Origin: an uncultured Ruminococcus sp.
GTDB lineage: Bacteria; Bacillota; Clostridia; Oscillospirales; Acutalibacteraceae
Direction of reading: 5' to 3'
Length of the DNA: 13,736 nucleotides
NCBI GenBank assembly: GCA_902797065.1
Contig: CADBRK010000171.1
Span: forward strand, 1-13,736
Below are positions 1 to 6,316 of this stretch, in pieces (the first letter of the stretch is position 1; each line of letters opens with the position of its first letter). The notes below the pieces were generated by a model. That model had not been told where the DNA came from, did no database searches, and was given only the letters and a program-made list of their open reading frames with translations. A program made the translations under genes and the position numbers.

Positions 1-32
1 AAACTCTCCGAAATCAAACCGGAGAGTTTTTT
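1..32 (+). terminator. Rho-independent terminator of an upstream gene
   Basis: A perfect 10-bp stem (1-10 with 20-29) encloses a 9-nt loop and runs into a T-rich tail (27-32, then ATTT). This is a strong intrinsic terminator. It must end a plus-strand gene lying left of the window, and it separates that gene from nadE. Confidence 0.85.
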
Positions 33-46
33 ATTTCTCATTTGCC

Positions 47-75
47 TTGATATTGTCGGAATAATGTGGTAAACT
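47..75 (+). promoter_or_regulatory. Candidate sigma-A promoter for nadE-pyk
   Basis: TTGATA at 47-52 (5/6 to the -35 consensus) and TAAACT at 70-75 (4/6 to the -10) are exactly 17 nt apart. They lie between the upstream terminator and nadE, about 100 nt before the start codon, so the leader would be about 95 nt. The -10 is weak, so this is a candidate only. Confidence 0.45.
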
Positions 76-178
76 AAATCTATAGACCGGCAATATTAAT
101 GAAATATTCTTTATTAGCCGTTCTGTCCACGGTAAAACAATACAATTTGTATGAAAAATCCAGGAGGAATGATCTGAT

Positions 179-904
179 ATGTTCGATGTAAAAAAAGTTA
201 CCGCCGACTGTGTGGAATGGATAAGAGACTTCTTTGAGAAAAACGGCAAAGACTGCAGCGCCGTTATCGGTATCTCCGGCGGCAAAGACAGCTCCGTCGC
301 AGCCGCTTTGTGCGTTCAAGCCCTCGGCAAAGACAGAGTGATCGGTGTTCTCATGCCCAGCGGAGATCAGTTTGATATTCAGTTCTCATACGATCTCGTG
401 AATCACCTCGGCATAAAATACTATGTAGTAAATATCGGCAATGCCGTCAAAGCACTTTCGGAGGCTATCCCCTTTGAGCTGTCAACCCAATCGGTGACAA
501 ATCTCCCTCCGAGAATACGCATGAGCACGCTTTATGCCGTATCTCAGAGCAATAACGGCAGAGTTGTAAACACCTGCAATCTCTCCGAGGATTGGGTGGG
601 CTACTCTACACGCTACGGCGACGCCGCAGGAGATTTCAGCCCGATGAGCAACCTCACCGTTGCCGAGGTCAAAGAAATAGGAAGATACCTCAAACTGCCC
701 GCACACCTTGTAGACAAACCGCCGATAGACGGTCTCTGCGGCAAAACGGACGAGGATAACCTCGGGTTCACCTATGCCGTACTCGACGAGTATATCAGAA
801 CCGGGCATATCGAAGATCAGGCGACAAAAGAAAGAATAGACTCCATGCACGAAAGGAATAAATTCAAGCTTGAGCTTATGCCAAGCTTTAACCCCGAAAT
901 ATAA
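179..904 (+). CDS. nadE: NAD(+) synthetase, ammonia-dependent
   Basis: Catalyses the last step of NAD synthesis: ATP-dependent adenylation of deamido-NAD followed by amidation with ammonia, in the cytosol. The 241-aa product has the N-type ATP pyrophosphatase P-loop SGGKDS at residues 33-38, and a conserved C-terminal half with the NLSEDWVGYSTRYGD stretch and the KPPIDGLCGKTDED segment typical of NadE. There is no N-terminal nitrilase (glutaminase) domain, so it should use free ammonia; the length fits the short form (about 240-275 aa). The ATG at 179 is preceded by AGGAGG at 162-167, 11 nt upstream. It is followed after 21 nt by pyk on the same strand, consistent with co-transcription. The family call is secure; ammonia use is inferred from the missing domain. 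Confidence 0.95.
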   Translation: MFDVKKVTADCVEWIRDFFEKNGKDCSAVIGISGGKDSSVAAALCVQALGKDRVIGVLMPSGDQFDIQFSYDLVNHLGIKYYVVNIGNAVKALSEAIPFELSTQSVTNLPPRIRMSTLYAVSQSNNGRVVNTCNLSEDWVGYSTRYGDAAGDFSPMSNLTVAEVKEIGRYLKLPAHLVDKPPIDGLCGKTDEDNLGFTYAVLDEYIRTGHIEDQATKERIDSMHERNKFKLELMPSFNPEI

Positions 905-925
905 ACCGAAAGCGAGGTTAAACTA

Positions 926-2689
926 ATGAGAAAAACCAAGATCATCTGTACGCTCGGCCCCGCGACCGACGACGAGAAGATTCTCCGACAGCTTATGCTT
1001 GAAGGAATGGACGTTGCCAGGATCAACATGAGCCACGGCACACACGAATCACACAAGGTGCGTATCGACGCCGTTAAAAAGCTGCGTGAAGAGCTTGATC
1101 TGCCTATCGGCATTCTGCTCGACACCAAAGGTCCCGAGATCAGAACAGGAAACTTCTCCGGCGGTCCCGTTGTGCTTGCGACAGGTCAGGAGTTTACGCT
1201 TACTACCGAAGATGTAGACGGCGATAACACACGCTGCAGCGTCACCTTCAAAACGCTTCCGCAGGAGATCACACCCGACGCGCGCATACTCATCGACGAC
1301 GGTCTGATAGAGCTGCGTGTGCGCAGATGTACGGATACAGACGTAGTGTGTACCGTAATAAACGGCGGCACGGTATCATCTCACAAGGGTATCAATATTC
1401 CGAATGTAAAGCTTTCTCTGCCGTTCATCAGCGAGCAGGACAAAGCGGACATCGCATTCGGCGTTGAACAGGATATAGACTTCATTGCGGCAAGCTTTAC
1501 ACGCTCGGCTAACGATATTATGCTGCTCCGAAAAGAGCTTAAAAAGCTCAGCTGCAACGACATCAGAATATGCGCAAAGATCGAGAACCACGAGGGCATC
1601 GACAACATCGACGATATTATCAGAGTATCCGACAGCATCATGGTTGCAAGAGGAGATCTCGGCGTTGAGGTTGCGCTCGAAGAAATACCGATCCTCCAGA
1701 AGAAGATCATTCAGAAGGTATACGAGGCAGGCAAGCAGGTAGTTACAGCTACTCAGATGCTCGATTCCATGATAAAGAACCCCCGCCCCACCAGAGCCGA
1801 AAGTACAGACGTTGCAAACGCTATTTACGACGGCACAAGCGCCATCATGCTTTCGGGAGAGACAGCCGCAGGCAAATACCCCGTTGAGGCTGTCAGGACA
1901 ATGGTAAAGATCGCAGTAGCGACCGAGCAGAATATAGATTACGTCGATAAATTCAGGAAGAGAGACATCACCGAGCGTCCCGACGTTACATCGGCTATCT
2001 CTCACGCTACATGCACCACGGCGCACGATCTCGGCGCAAAGGCTATCCTCACCGTGTCCAAGACGGGTACGACCGCAAGAATGATCTCGAAGTACCGCCC
2101 CGAATGCCCGATAATCTGCGGCACGACCGAACCGAAGGTGCGCAGACAGATGAACCTCTCATGGGGCGTTGTACCGATCGTTGTAGAAGAAAAAGACAAC
2201 ACGGACGTTCTGTTCGAGCACGTAGTAGACGTTGCGCAGAAGCATGACCTTGTACACAGCGGCGACCTCACGGTTATCACAACGGGCGTACCGCTCGGCA
2301 TTTCGGGCACGACAAACCTTCTCAAAGTACACCTCGTAGGCAACGTGCTTGTTACGGGCGAATCGGTTATCGAACAGGTTGTATGCGGCAGACTCTGCGT
2401 ATGCAAAAACGAAGAAGAAGCTTTCCGCAACTACACCGACGGCGATATTCTTGTTATCCCGAAAACAACAAATTCACTTATCCGTATCATCAGAACGGCA
2501 AAGGGCGTTATCACCGAGCAGGAAGGCATCAACAGCCATGCGGCTATTATGTGCCTTGCCCTTGACAAACCCGCCGTTGTCGGCGCAAAGCACGCAACAT
2601 CTATACTGAAATCGGGAACCGTCGTTACGCTTGACGGTATCAGAGGCACGGTTTACAGCAACAGCAACAACAACCAGAATCCGAATTGA
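926..2689 (+). CDS. pyk: Pyruvate kinase, long form with C-terminal phosphohistidine-like domain
   Basis: Converts phosphoenolpyruvate and ADP to pyruvate and ATP in glycolysis. Visible landmarks are the N-terminal KTKIICTLGPA, LLDTKGPEIRTG at residues 64-75, the catalytic Lys219 in ICAKIEN, the metal-binding stretch MVARGDLGVE at 239-248, and TATQMLDSMIKNPRPTRAE at about 274-292. At 587 aa it exceeds the usual 470 or so. The extra C-terminus (about 475-587) resembles the PEP-utilising swivelling domain of Bacillus/Geobacillus pyruvate kinases, with GINSHAAI carrying His538 where PEP synthases have a TSH phosphohistidine. A role of this domain in phosphotransfer here is not established. The start is supported by GAGG at 914-917, 8 nt from the ATG. 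The asparagine-rich last ten residues look like a disordered tail. Confidence 0.97.
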   Translation: MRKTKIICTLGPATDDEKILRQLMLEGMDVARINMSHGTHESHKVRIDAVKKLREELDLPIGILLDTKGPEIRTGNFSGGPVVLATGQEFTLTTEDVDGDNTRCSVTFKTLPQEITPDARILIDDGLIELRVRRCTDTDVVCTVINGGTVSSHKGINIPNVKLSLPFISEQDKADIAFGVEQDIDFIAASFTRSANDIMLLRKELKKLSCNDIRICAKIENHEGIDNIDDIIRVSDSIMVARGDLGVEVALEEIPILQKKIIQKVYEAGKQVVTATQMLDSMIKNPRPTRAESTDVANAIYDGTSAIMLSGETAAGKYPVEAVRTMVKIAVATEQNIDYVDKFRKRDITERPDVTSAISHATCTTAHDLGAKAILTVSKTGTTARMISKYRPECPIICGTTEPKVRRQMNLSWGVVPIVVEEKDNTDVLFEHVVDVAQKHDLVHSGDLTVITTGVPLGISGTTNLLKVHLVGNVLVTGESVIEQVVCGRLCVCKNEEEAFRNYTDGDILVIPKTTNSLIRIIRTAKGVITEQEGINSHAAIMCLALDKPAVVGAKHATSILKSGTVVTLDGIRGTVYSNSNNNQNPN

Positions 2690-2722
2690 TTTTTACAGAG
2701 ACGAGAACAAGGAGGTGTCTTT

Positions 2723-2923
2723 ATGGGACTTAAATTCAGGAAAAGCATCAAGATCGGCAAAAACGTTAAGCTTAACATTAACAGCGGCAGCGCAAGCGTC
2801 ACTATAGGCGGAAAGGGCGTACACCACACGATAAGCACCAACGGCACATCAAGAACCACCGTGGGAATACCCGGAACGGGCATCTCCTATACCACAGGCG
2901 GAAAAAAGAAGAATAATCAATAA
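2723..2923 (+). CDS. DUF4236 family small protein
   Basis: A 66-aa product with the pattern of DUF4236: an N-terminal LKFRKSIKIGKNVKLNIN segment, then glycine/serine/threonine-rich beta-like stretches (SASVTIGGKG, TTVGIPGTGISYTTGG) and a basic tail (KKKNNQ). Family members of this length have no known biochemical function; similar modules are found as short proteins or fused to membrane segments in Firmicutes. No signal peptide or membrane helix is present here. The start is well supported by AAGGAGGTG at 2709-2717, 5 nt before the ATG and among the strongest ribosome sites in the window, so it should be well translated. It follows pyk by 33 nt with no terminator between, so it probably shares that transcript. 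Confidence 0.8.
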   Translation: MGLKFRKSIKIGKNVKLNINSGSASVTIGGKGVHHTISTNGTSRTTVGIPGTGISYTTGGKKKNNQ

Positions 2924-2933
2924 ATTACAGACG

Positions 2934-2962
2934 GAGCAGGCATATGCCTGCTCTGCGTTTTC
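2934..2962 (+). terminator. Terminator of the nadE-pyk-DUF4236 unit
   Basis: A perfect 20-nt palindrome (GAGCAGGCAT at 2934-2943 with ATGCCTGCTC at 2944-2953) starts 10 nt after the DUF4236 stop and is followed by TGCGTTTTCC. The T-run is short, so termination may be partial, but stem strength and position fit an intrinsic terminator. Confidence 0.6.
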
Positions 2963-2999
2963 CGTAAGGGTGAAGGAACAAGGAACGCCCGACACGCTG

Positions 3000-3026
3000 A
3001 AAAAGGAGCCGTATTTCTACGGCTCC
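3000..3026 (-). terminator. Minus-strand terminator after a truncated gene
   Basis: A 9-bp perfect stem with a 4-nt loop (3005-3013 with 3018-3026) is followed on the minus strand by a T5 run (A-run at 3000-3004 on the plus strand). It therefore terminates leftward transcription. It sits 52 nt beyond the stop codon of the minus-strand gene fragment at 3078-3188, as a normal terminator would. Confidence 0.75.
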
Positions 3027-3077
3027 GATAATACTGATGTTTTGCGGCTATAGGCTGTCAATTATGTTCGATCGCCT

Positions 3078-3188
3078 TCACGCTTTCTTAATCTTTTCGG
3101 GGACTATCCGGCAACACGTAACGAGTGCCGCGACAATATACGCCGTCAGCGGAAAGAAGCCGAGCCGCACTGCCGACAGGAAATATTT
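3078..3188 (-). pseudogene. C-terminal remnant of a membrane-protein gene
   Basis: Read on the minus strand, the frame ending at the TGA of 3078-3080 encodes a hydrophobic segment (LGFFPLTAYIVAALVTCC) followed by a charged tail (RIVPEKIKKA). This looks like the last membrane helix and cytosolic end of an integral membrane protein. A terminator follows 52 nt downstream. The frame stays open rightward to about 3300, but there it becomes AT-rich and loses protein character, and no ATG start with a ribosome site is seen, so the conserved part seems to end near 3188. I do not recognise the family. The simplest reading is a gene whose 5' part was deleted or replaced when the CRISPR locus arrived. 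Chance openness cannot be excluded from about 36 codons. Confidence 0.45.
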
Positions 3189-3327
3189 TATCTGTAAAGC
3201 CGATAATTTAGTTAATCTACAGGGTGAATTTATGTTTTTACAGGCAACATCTTGCTTGCCGAGTAATATAAGCGATTTGTTGACTAATATCGACGAAAAA
3301 TTACACCCGGTTTCATGAAAAAATCTC
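3189..3327. other. AT-rich leader region of the CRISPR array, no gene seen
   Basis: This stretch lies between the gene remnant and the array promoter. It is AT-rich, has no convincing reading frame on either strand, and probably holds the distal part of the CRISPR leader. I see no integration-host-factor-like site or long repeat in it. Confidence 0.4.
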
Positions 3328-3356
3328 TTGACAAATCTATATATATTGGTTATAAT
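3328..3356 (+). promoter_or_regulatory. Consensus sigma-A promoter driving the CRISPR array
   Basis: TTGACA at 3328-3333 and TATAAT at 3351-3356 are perfect -35 and -10 hexamers at the ideal 17-nt spacing. Transcription should start near 3363, only about 18 nt before the first repeat at 3381. This sets the array orientation (leader at left) and predicts strong constitutive pre-crRNA synthesis. Confidence 0.9.
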
Positions 3357-3380
3357 GAAATCACAGCACTAAATGTTGTT

Positions 3381-4172
3381 GTTACCTTATCCCATAGGGA
3401 ATTGAAACAAACTCAATGAGATTGATGAATGTCTTATCGTCAAGTTACCTTATCCCATAGGGAATTGAAACGAATATACGGACCCGAAGACACAAGAGGA
3501 CTCTGGTTACCTTATCCCATAGGGAATTGAAACGTAACATTCCAAAACTCATAATTGTAACCACCTTGTAGTTACCTTATCCCATAGGGAATTGAAACCT
3601 GAATCTGTGATACTATAAGTTATGAACATGTTACCTTATCCCATAGGGAATTGAAACGAAACTTTTTCAGCCTTCATAGTGTAGTTCCGCTTGTTACCTT
3701 ATCCCATAGGGAATTGAAACTCTCATTTTCTTCATTTTACGGTAAGACTGTGTTTCGTTACCTTATCCCATAGGGAATTGAAACAAGCTTATCAAAGAGT
3801 GTGGGGCTCACGATGAAAGACCGTGTTACCTTATCCCATAGGGAATTGAAACGAAACTCCTTTGTTTGTGATTGAATAGTTAATAAACATGTTACCTTAT
3901 CCCATAGGGAATTGAAACTGTGTGTAATGCGCATTGATTCTGTAACTGTATTGGGTTACCTTATCCCATAGGGAATTGAAACATAACTTCTGTAGAAACG
4001 TCTTTCAAGTTCATTCCTACGTTACCTTACCCCATTGGGAATTGAAACATAAATATTTTCTCAGACTGGTCATAATGCATATAGTTACCTTACCCCATTG
4101 GGAATTGAAACAATATTGTCCATTAAATATGCTTCTACACCATAAACAAGTTACCTTACCCCATTGGGAATT
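3381..4172 (+). CRISPR. CRISPR array: 12 full repeats plus one truncated, 12 spacers
   Basis: The 28-nt repeats start at 3381, 3444, 3506, 3571, 3630, 3693, 3757, 3825, 3891, 3955, 4021, 4084 and 4150. The first ten are identical: GTTACCTTAT, then CCCATAGGGA, then ATTGAAAC. Repeats 11-13 carry two shared changes (T10 to C, A16 to T), and repeat 13 loses its last five bases (ends at 4172). Spacers are 35, 34, 37, 31, 35, 36, 40, 38, 36, 38, 35 and 38 nt. The repeat has a short central stem (TCCC/GGGA) and ends in ATTGAAAC, the 3' tag of many type I-A/B/D and type III systems; with the variable spacer length this suggests type I-B or III, by analogy only. Leader promoter at left and degenerate repeats at right agree on plus-strand transcription. 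No cas1/cas2 or effector gene is in the window, so the Cas proteins must be encoded elsewhere or be absent. Confidence 0.98.
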
Positions 4173-4179
4173 CCGTTTC

Positions 4180-4232
4180 AAAAAAAGAAACCCGTCATAA
4201 CCTTTTGTCGGTCATGACGGGTTCTTGTTTTG
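4180..4232. terminator. Bidirectional terminator after the array
   Basis: A 10-bp perfect stem (4189-4198 with 4214-4223) has a 15-nt loop that can pair further (ACC/GGT). On the minus strand it is followed by TTTCTTTTTTT, a strong intrinsic terminator. On the plus strand the tail CTTGTTTTG is weaker but would end pre-crRNA transcription 17 nt beyond the last partial repeat. Confidence 0.75.
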
Positions 4233-4447
4233 TGGTTTGCCCGTAACGGGTATTAATTTTGGTGCGCAAGTACGCTGCACATGCGACGGCAAAAAGGTAA
4301 GCGTCAAATGATCCTCCGCGGCTCGATCACTATTTCCGGCGAGTTTCGCATACCTCGGTATCGTTTTTTTCGATACCCGAAAAGTCCTTTTCCAACTGTG
4401 AAAAATCTCTTATGTCTGTTCTTGATTATATTATTTATTGCGTCTTT
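4180..4447 (-). ncRNA. Candidate short minus-strand transcript of unknown function
   Basis: A promoter at 4454-4482 and the strong minus-strand terminator at 4180-4223 bracket about 265 nt with no convincing gene. The predicted RNA would contain a hairpin with an A-rich loop (7-bp stem, 4357-4363 with 4371-4377), a GC-richer middle, and the terminator. Short open frames exist, for example a 15-codon one starting near 4350 and an ATG-less frame that ends inside the terminator loop, but none has a well-spaced ribosome site. It could be a small RNA, a decayed gene, or a tiny peptide gene. It converges on the CRISPR array, and read-through would give antisense to the terminal repeat. Confidence 0.3.
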
Positions 4448-4453
4448 TAAATA

Positions 4454-4482
4454 TTATACCATTTTATACAAAAAACTTCAAG
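4454..4482 (-). promoter_or_regulatory. Extended -10 promoter, minus strand
   Basis: On the minus strand TTGAAG (4482-4477) is followed after 17 nt by TATAAT (4459-4454), preceded by TGG, which gives an extended -10 TGnTATAAT. It lies just past the probable end of the large minus-strand operon and points at the CRISPR array. The predicted start is near 4447. Confidence 0.55.
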
Positions 4483-4530
4483 CTATTCAATCACACCAAG
4501 TTACTGACCGTTCCGACCATTTCCGGCAAA

Positions 4531-4563
4531 CAAAAAGAAGGGACGCTTTGAATAAATGCGCCC
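4531..4563 (-). terminator. Probable terminator of the large minus-strand operon
   Basis: On the minus strand a GGGCGC/GCG-T-CCC stem with one bulged base (plus-strand arms 4558-4563 and 4540-4546, 11-nt loop) is followed by TTCTTTTTG. It lies about 50 nt past the stop of the last operon gene. The stem is short and bulged, so efficiency is uncertain. Confidence 0.5.
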
Positions 4564-4610
4564 CCGCTTGTGTTACGATGATAACATCGTGATCAACTGT
4601 TTTTCCTTCA

Positions 4611-6311
4611 TCAAAGCTTTGCAAATTCAGCTTTTATTTCATTGTAGTATTTGTCATATTCGGCTAATTTGCGTTCATATGCGTTGAAATCCTCGTTAAG
4701 CTGAGCAAAGACAGATTTCATCCTTTCTGCTTTTCTTTGGTGATTCTCGGCTATACGCTTCTTTGCGACTTTCTTTGCGATAATGCTTATTACTCCTCCG
4801 ATCACTCCGATACCCGTAACAAAGTACAGCCCTTCTAGAGGAATGAGTATCGCACCTACCAACGCAAGGATAGCAGTTCCGAACCAGATAAAACTCTTCC
4901 AGAGCTTCTGTTGAGCTATCAGCGCCGCCGCCTGCTCGCGGCAGAACGCTTCTATCTTCTGGCTTTCGCCGCTGACATCTGAAAGATGCGCATGCGTCTG
5001 ATAATCCTCTATCTCTATATTGAAATCGTCCTTATGTAGGCGGCGATATACCGAAACATTGTAATCGACCGCCTTTTCGCTGATGTGCTTCGTCAAAAGA
5101 AACAGGCGCTGTCTCTCGGCAGGGCAGATATCCTTATCTTTGGGATCATATACCCAGTCGACAAATTCGCTTACAATATCAAGAGAATTCTTGTTGTGCT
5201 CCAGCCACGCATTGTGCTCAGCTCTCGCCTGCTCGACCTCGCCGTGATACTTTATTACAGTCTCATTGTATCTGATATCATTGCGAACTCCTACCTCGGC
5301 CGTATTTGTTCGGGCGATAACATTGTCGATAAAGTTGTTGAGACGGTTCCTCTTTTCCAGGTCTGTTATATTAACGATATTACGTATCAATTCAAGAACG
5401 TTTTCGTTGTTTCTGACCGTGTTCAAAAGCTGCTGCATCACGCCGCTTTCTTTGCAGTACTTGCTGAGGAACGGGCGATCCATCGGCGTATTGCGTATTG
5501 TGCGGTTCATATATCCTGCAACTCGGATCACCATACTCTCCTCGCTGTAACCCTCCGCGCGCAAACGACTTTCAAGCGTATGGTTAATAAAATTGTTGAC
5601 GACGGCATAAGTTTTTTCATCGCACTCCTTTTCGACGGTGCGGCTGACTATCGACATCATAAACAGAATATTCTGATCGTCATCTCCTGTCAACTCACAG
5701 CTTATGTAGCTTTCAAACCATTTCAGCGCGGCCGCCTCACGGTCAAAGCGCATATATATAGCAAAGAAGAATATACTCGTATTCTTTTTATCAAGCTCCA
5801 TCGCCTTTTCGAGTGCTCTCTCAGCCTTATTCCGATCGTCATCCTTCCATGCCATAAGAGCGAGCAGCGCGCATGTGAGCCAGTAATCGGGCATCTGAAG
5901 ATGTTTGATCTCAACGGCCTTCGTTATCACTCTCTCGTTTACATAGTTGAATTCTATATTATTCAGAAGCGCCTCCACTATCTTCCTGACAGCATTGTAA
6001 TTTGCGAAATCGTAATATATCTTGTTTTGAAGGCTTCTGATATTCTTGTTTGCCATCTCAACATTTTTGAAAAGCTTGTAGAGCTTTTCTATTTCGCCCT
6101 GAAGCTCGTAAGCCTTCAGTGTAAGCTCGTGAGAATTATTCACTCTGTCCGCTCCGTTGATAAGAGATGTATTAATCTGCGATGTGAGACTGCTCCATTC
6201 GCTTGCCGCATGACTGACGCCGTTCTCAAGCTCGTAAAGATCCTGATGAAGCTCACGGTTTATCCTCTGCTGTTCGGCTATCTTAAACTGTATCTCAGCT
6301 ATGCTTGCCAA
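4611..6311 (-). CDS. Membrane-anchored coiled-coil/TPR-like protein, third paralogue
   Basis: Unrecognised protein of about 566 aa, last gene of the operon. Residues 1-100 are charged and heptad-like (coiled coil). Residues 143-200 form a helical block with YWL, A.MAW, A..ALEKAMELD, FFF...MRFDR and WF, which resembles a pair of TPR motifs. A second block (about 347-408) starts with RYNETVIKYHGE and contains FVDWVY and RLFLL. Two membrane helices follow at about 474-491 and 494-510, then a basic stretch (AKKVAKKR) and a coiled tail. There is no signal peptide, so most of the protein should be cytosolic. The same plan occurs in the genes at 8552-10189 and 10207-11952. Start choice: the frame opens further upstream inside the ATPase gene, but AAAGGAGAG at about 6321-6329 favours the TTG at 6311, just past the ATPase stop; a GTG at 6320 overlapping that stop is only 2 nt from AGGAG. 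Confidence 0.85.
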   Translation of the reverse strand: MASIAEIQFKIAEQQRINRELHQDLYELENGVSHAASEWSSLTSQINTSLINGADRVNNSHELTLKAYELQGEIEKLYKLFKNVEMANKNIRSLQNKIYYDFANYNAVRKIVEALLNNIEFNYVNERVITKAVEIKHLQMPDYWLTCALLALMAWKDDDRNKAERALEKAMELDKKNTSIFFFAIYMRFDREAAALKWFESYISCELTGDDDQNILFMMSIVSRTVEKECDEKTYAVVNNFINHTLESRLRAEGYSEESMVIRVAGYMNRTIRNTPMDRPFLSKYCKESGVMQQLLNTVRNNENVLELIRNIVNITDLEKRNRLNNFIDNVIARTNTAEVGVRNDIRYNETVIKYHGEVEQARAEHNAWLEHNKNSLDIVSEFVDWVYDPKDKDICPAERQRLFLLTKHISEKAVDYNVSVYRRLHKDDFNIEIEDYQTHAHLSDVSGESQKIEAFCREQAAALIAQQKLWKSFIWFGTAILALVGAILIPLEGLYFVTGIGVIGGVISIIAKKVAKKRIAENHQRKAERMKSVFAQLNEDFNAYERKLAEYDKYYNEIKAEFAKL

Positions 6312-6316
6312 AGATA

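Noticed and set aside
3037..3318. Plus-strand 93-codon frame between the DUF4236 terminator and the CRISPR array
   Set aside because: No Shine-Dalgarno site, begins just after a minus-strand terminator, and lies opposite a better minus-strand gene remnant.
3409..4149. Idea that all 12 spacers are antisense to coding genes, proving a type III system
   Set aside because: At 31-40 nt most spacers have an open frame on both strands by chance; only spacers 4 and 8 give a clear direction.
3976..4200. Open frame of 74 codons within the CRISPR array
   Set aside because: It is made of repeats and spacers; the recurring VTLPHWE is the translated repeat.
4575..4590. Inverted repeat ACGATG-ATAA-CATCGT near the end of the operon
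   Set aside because: A 6-bp stem with no T-run on either side; not supported as a terminator or operator.
4281..4592. Plus-strand 103-codon frame right of the array
   Set aside because: No ribosome site, mixed composition, and it crosses a promoter and a terminator on the other strand.
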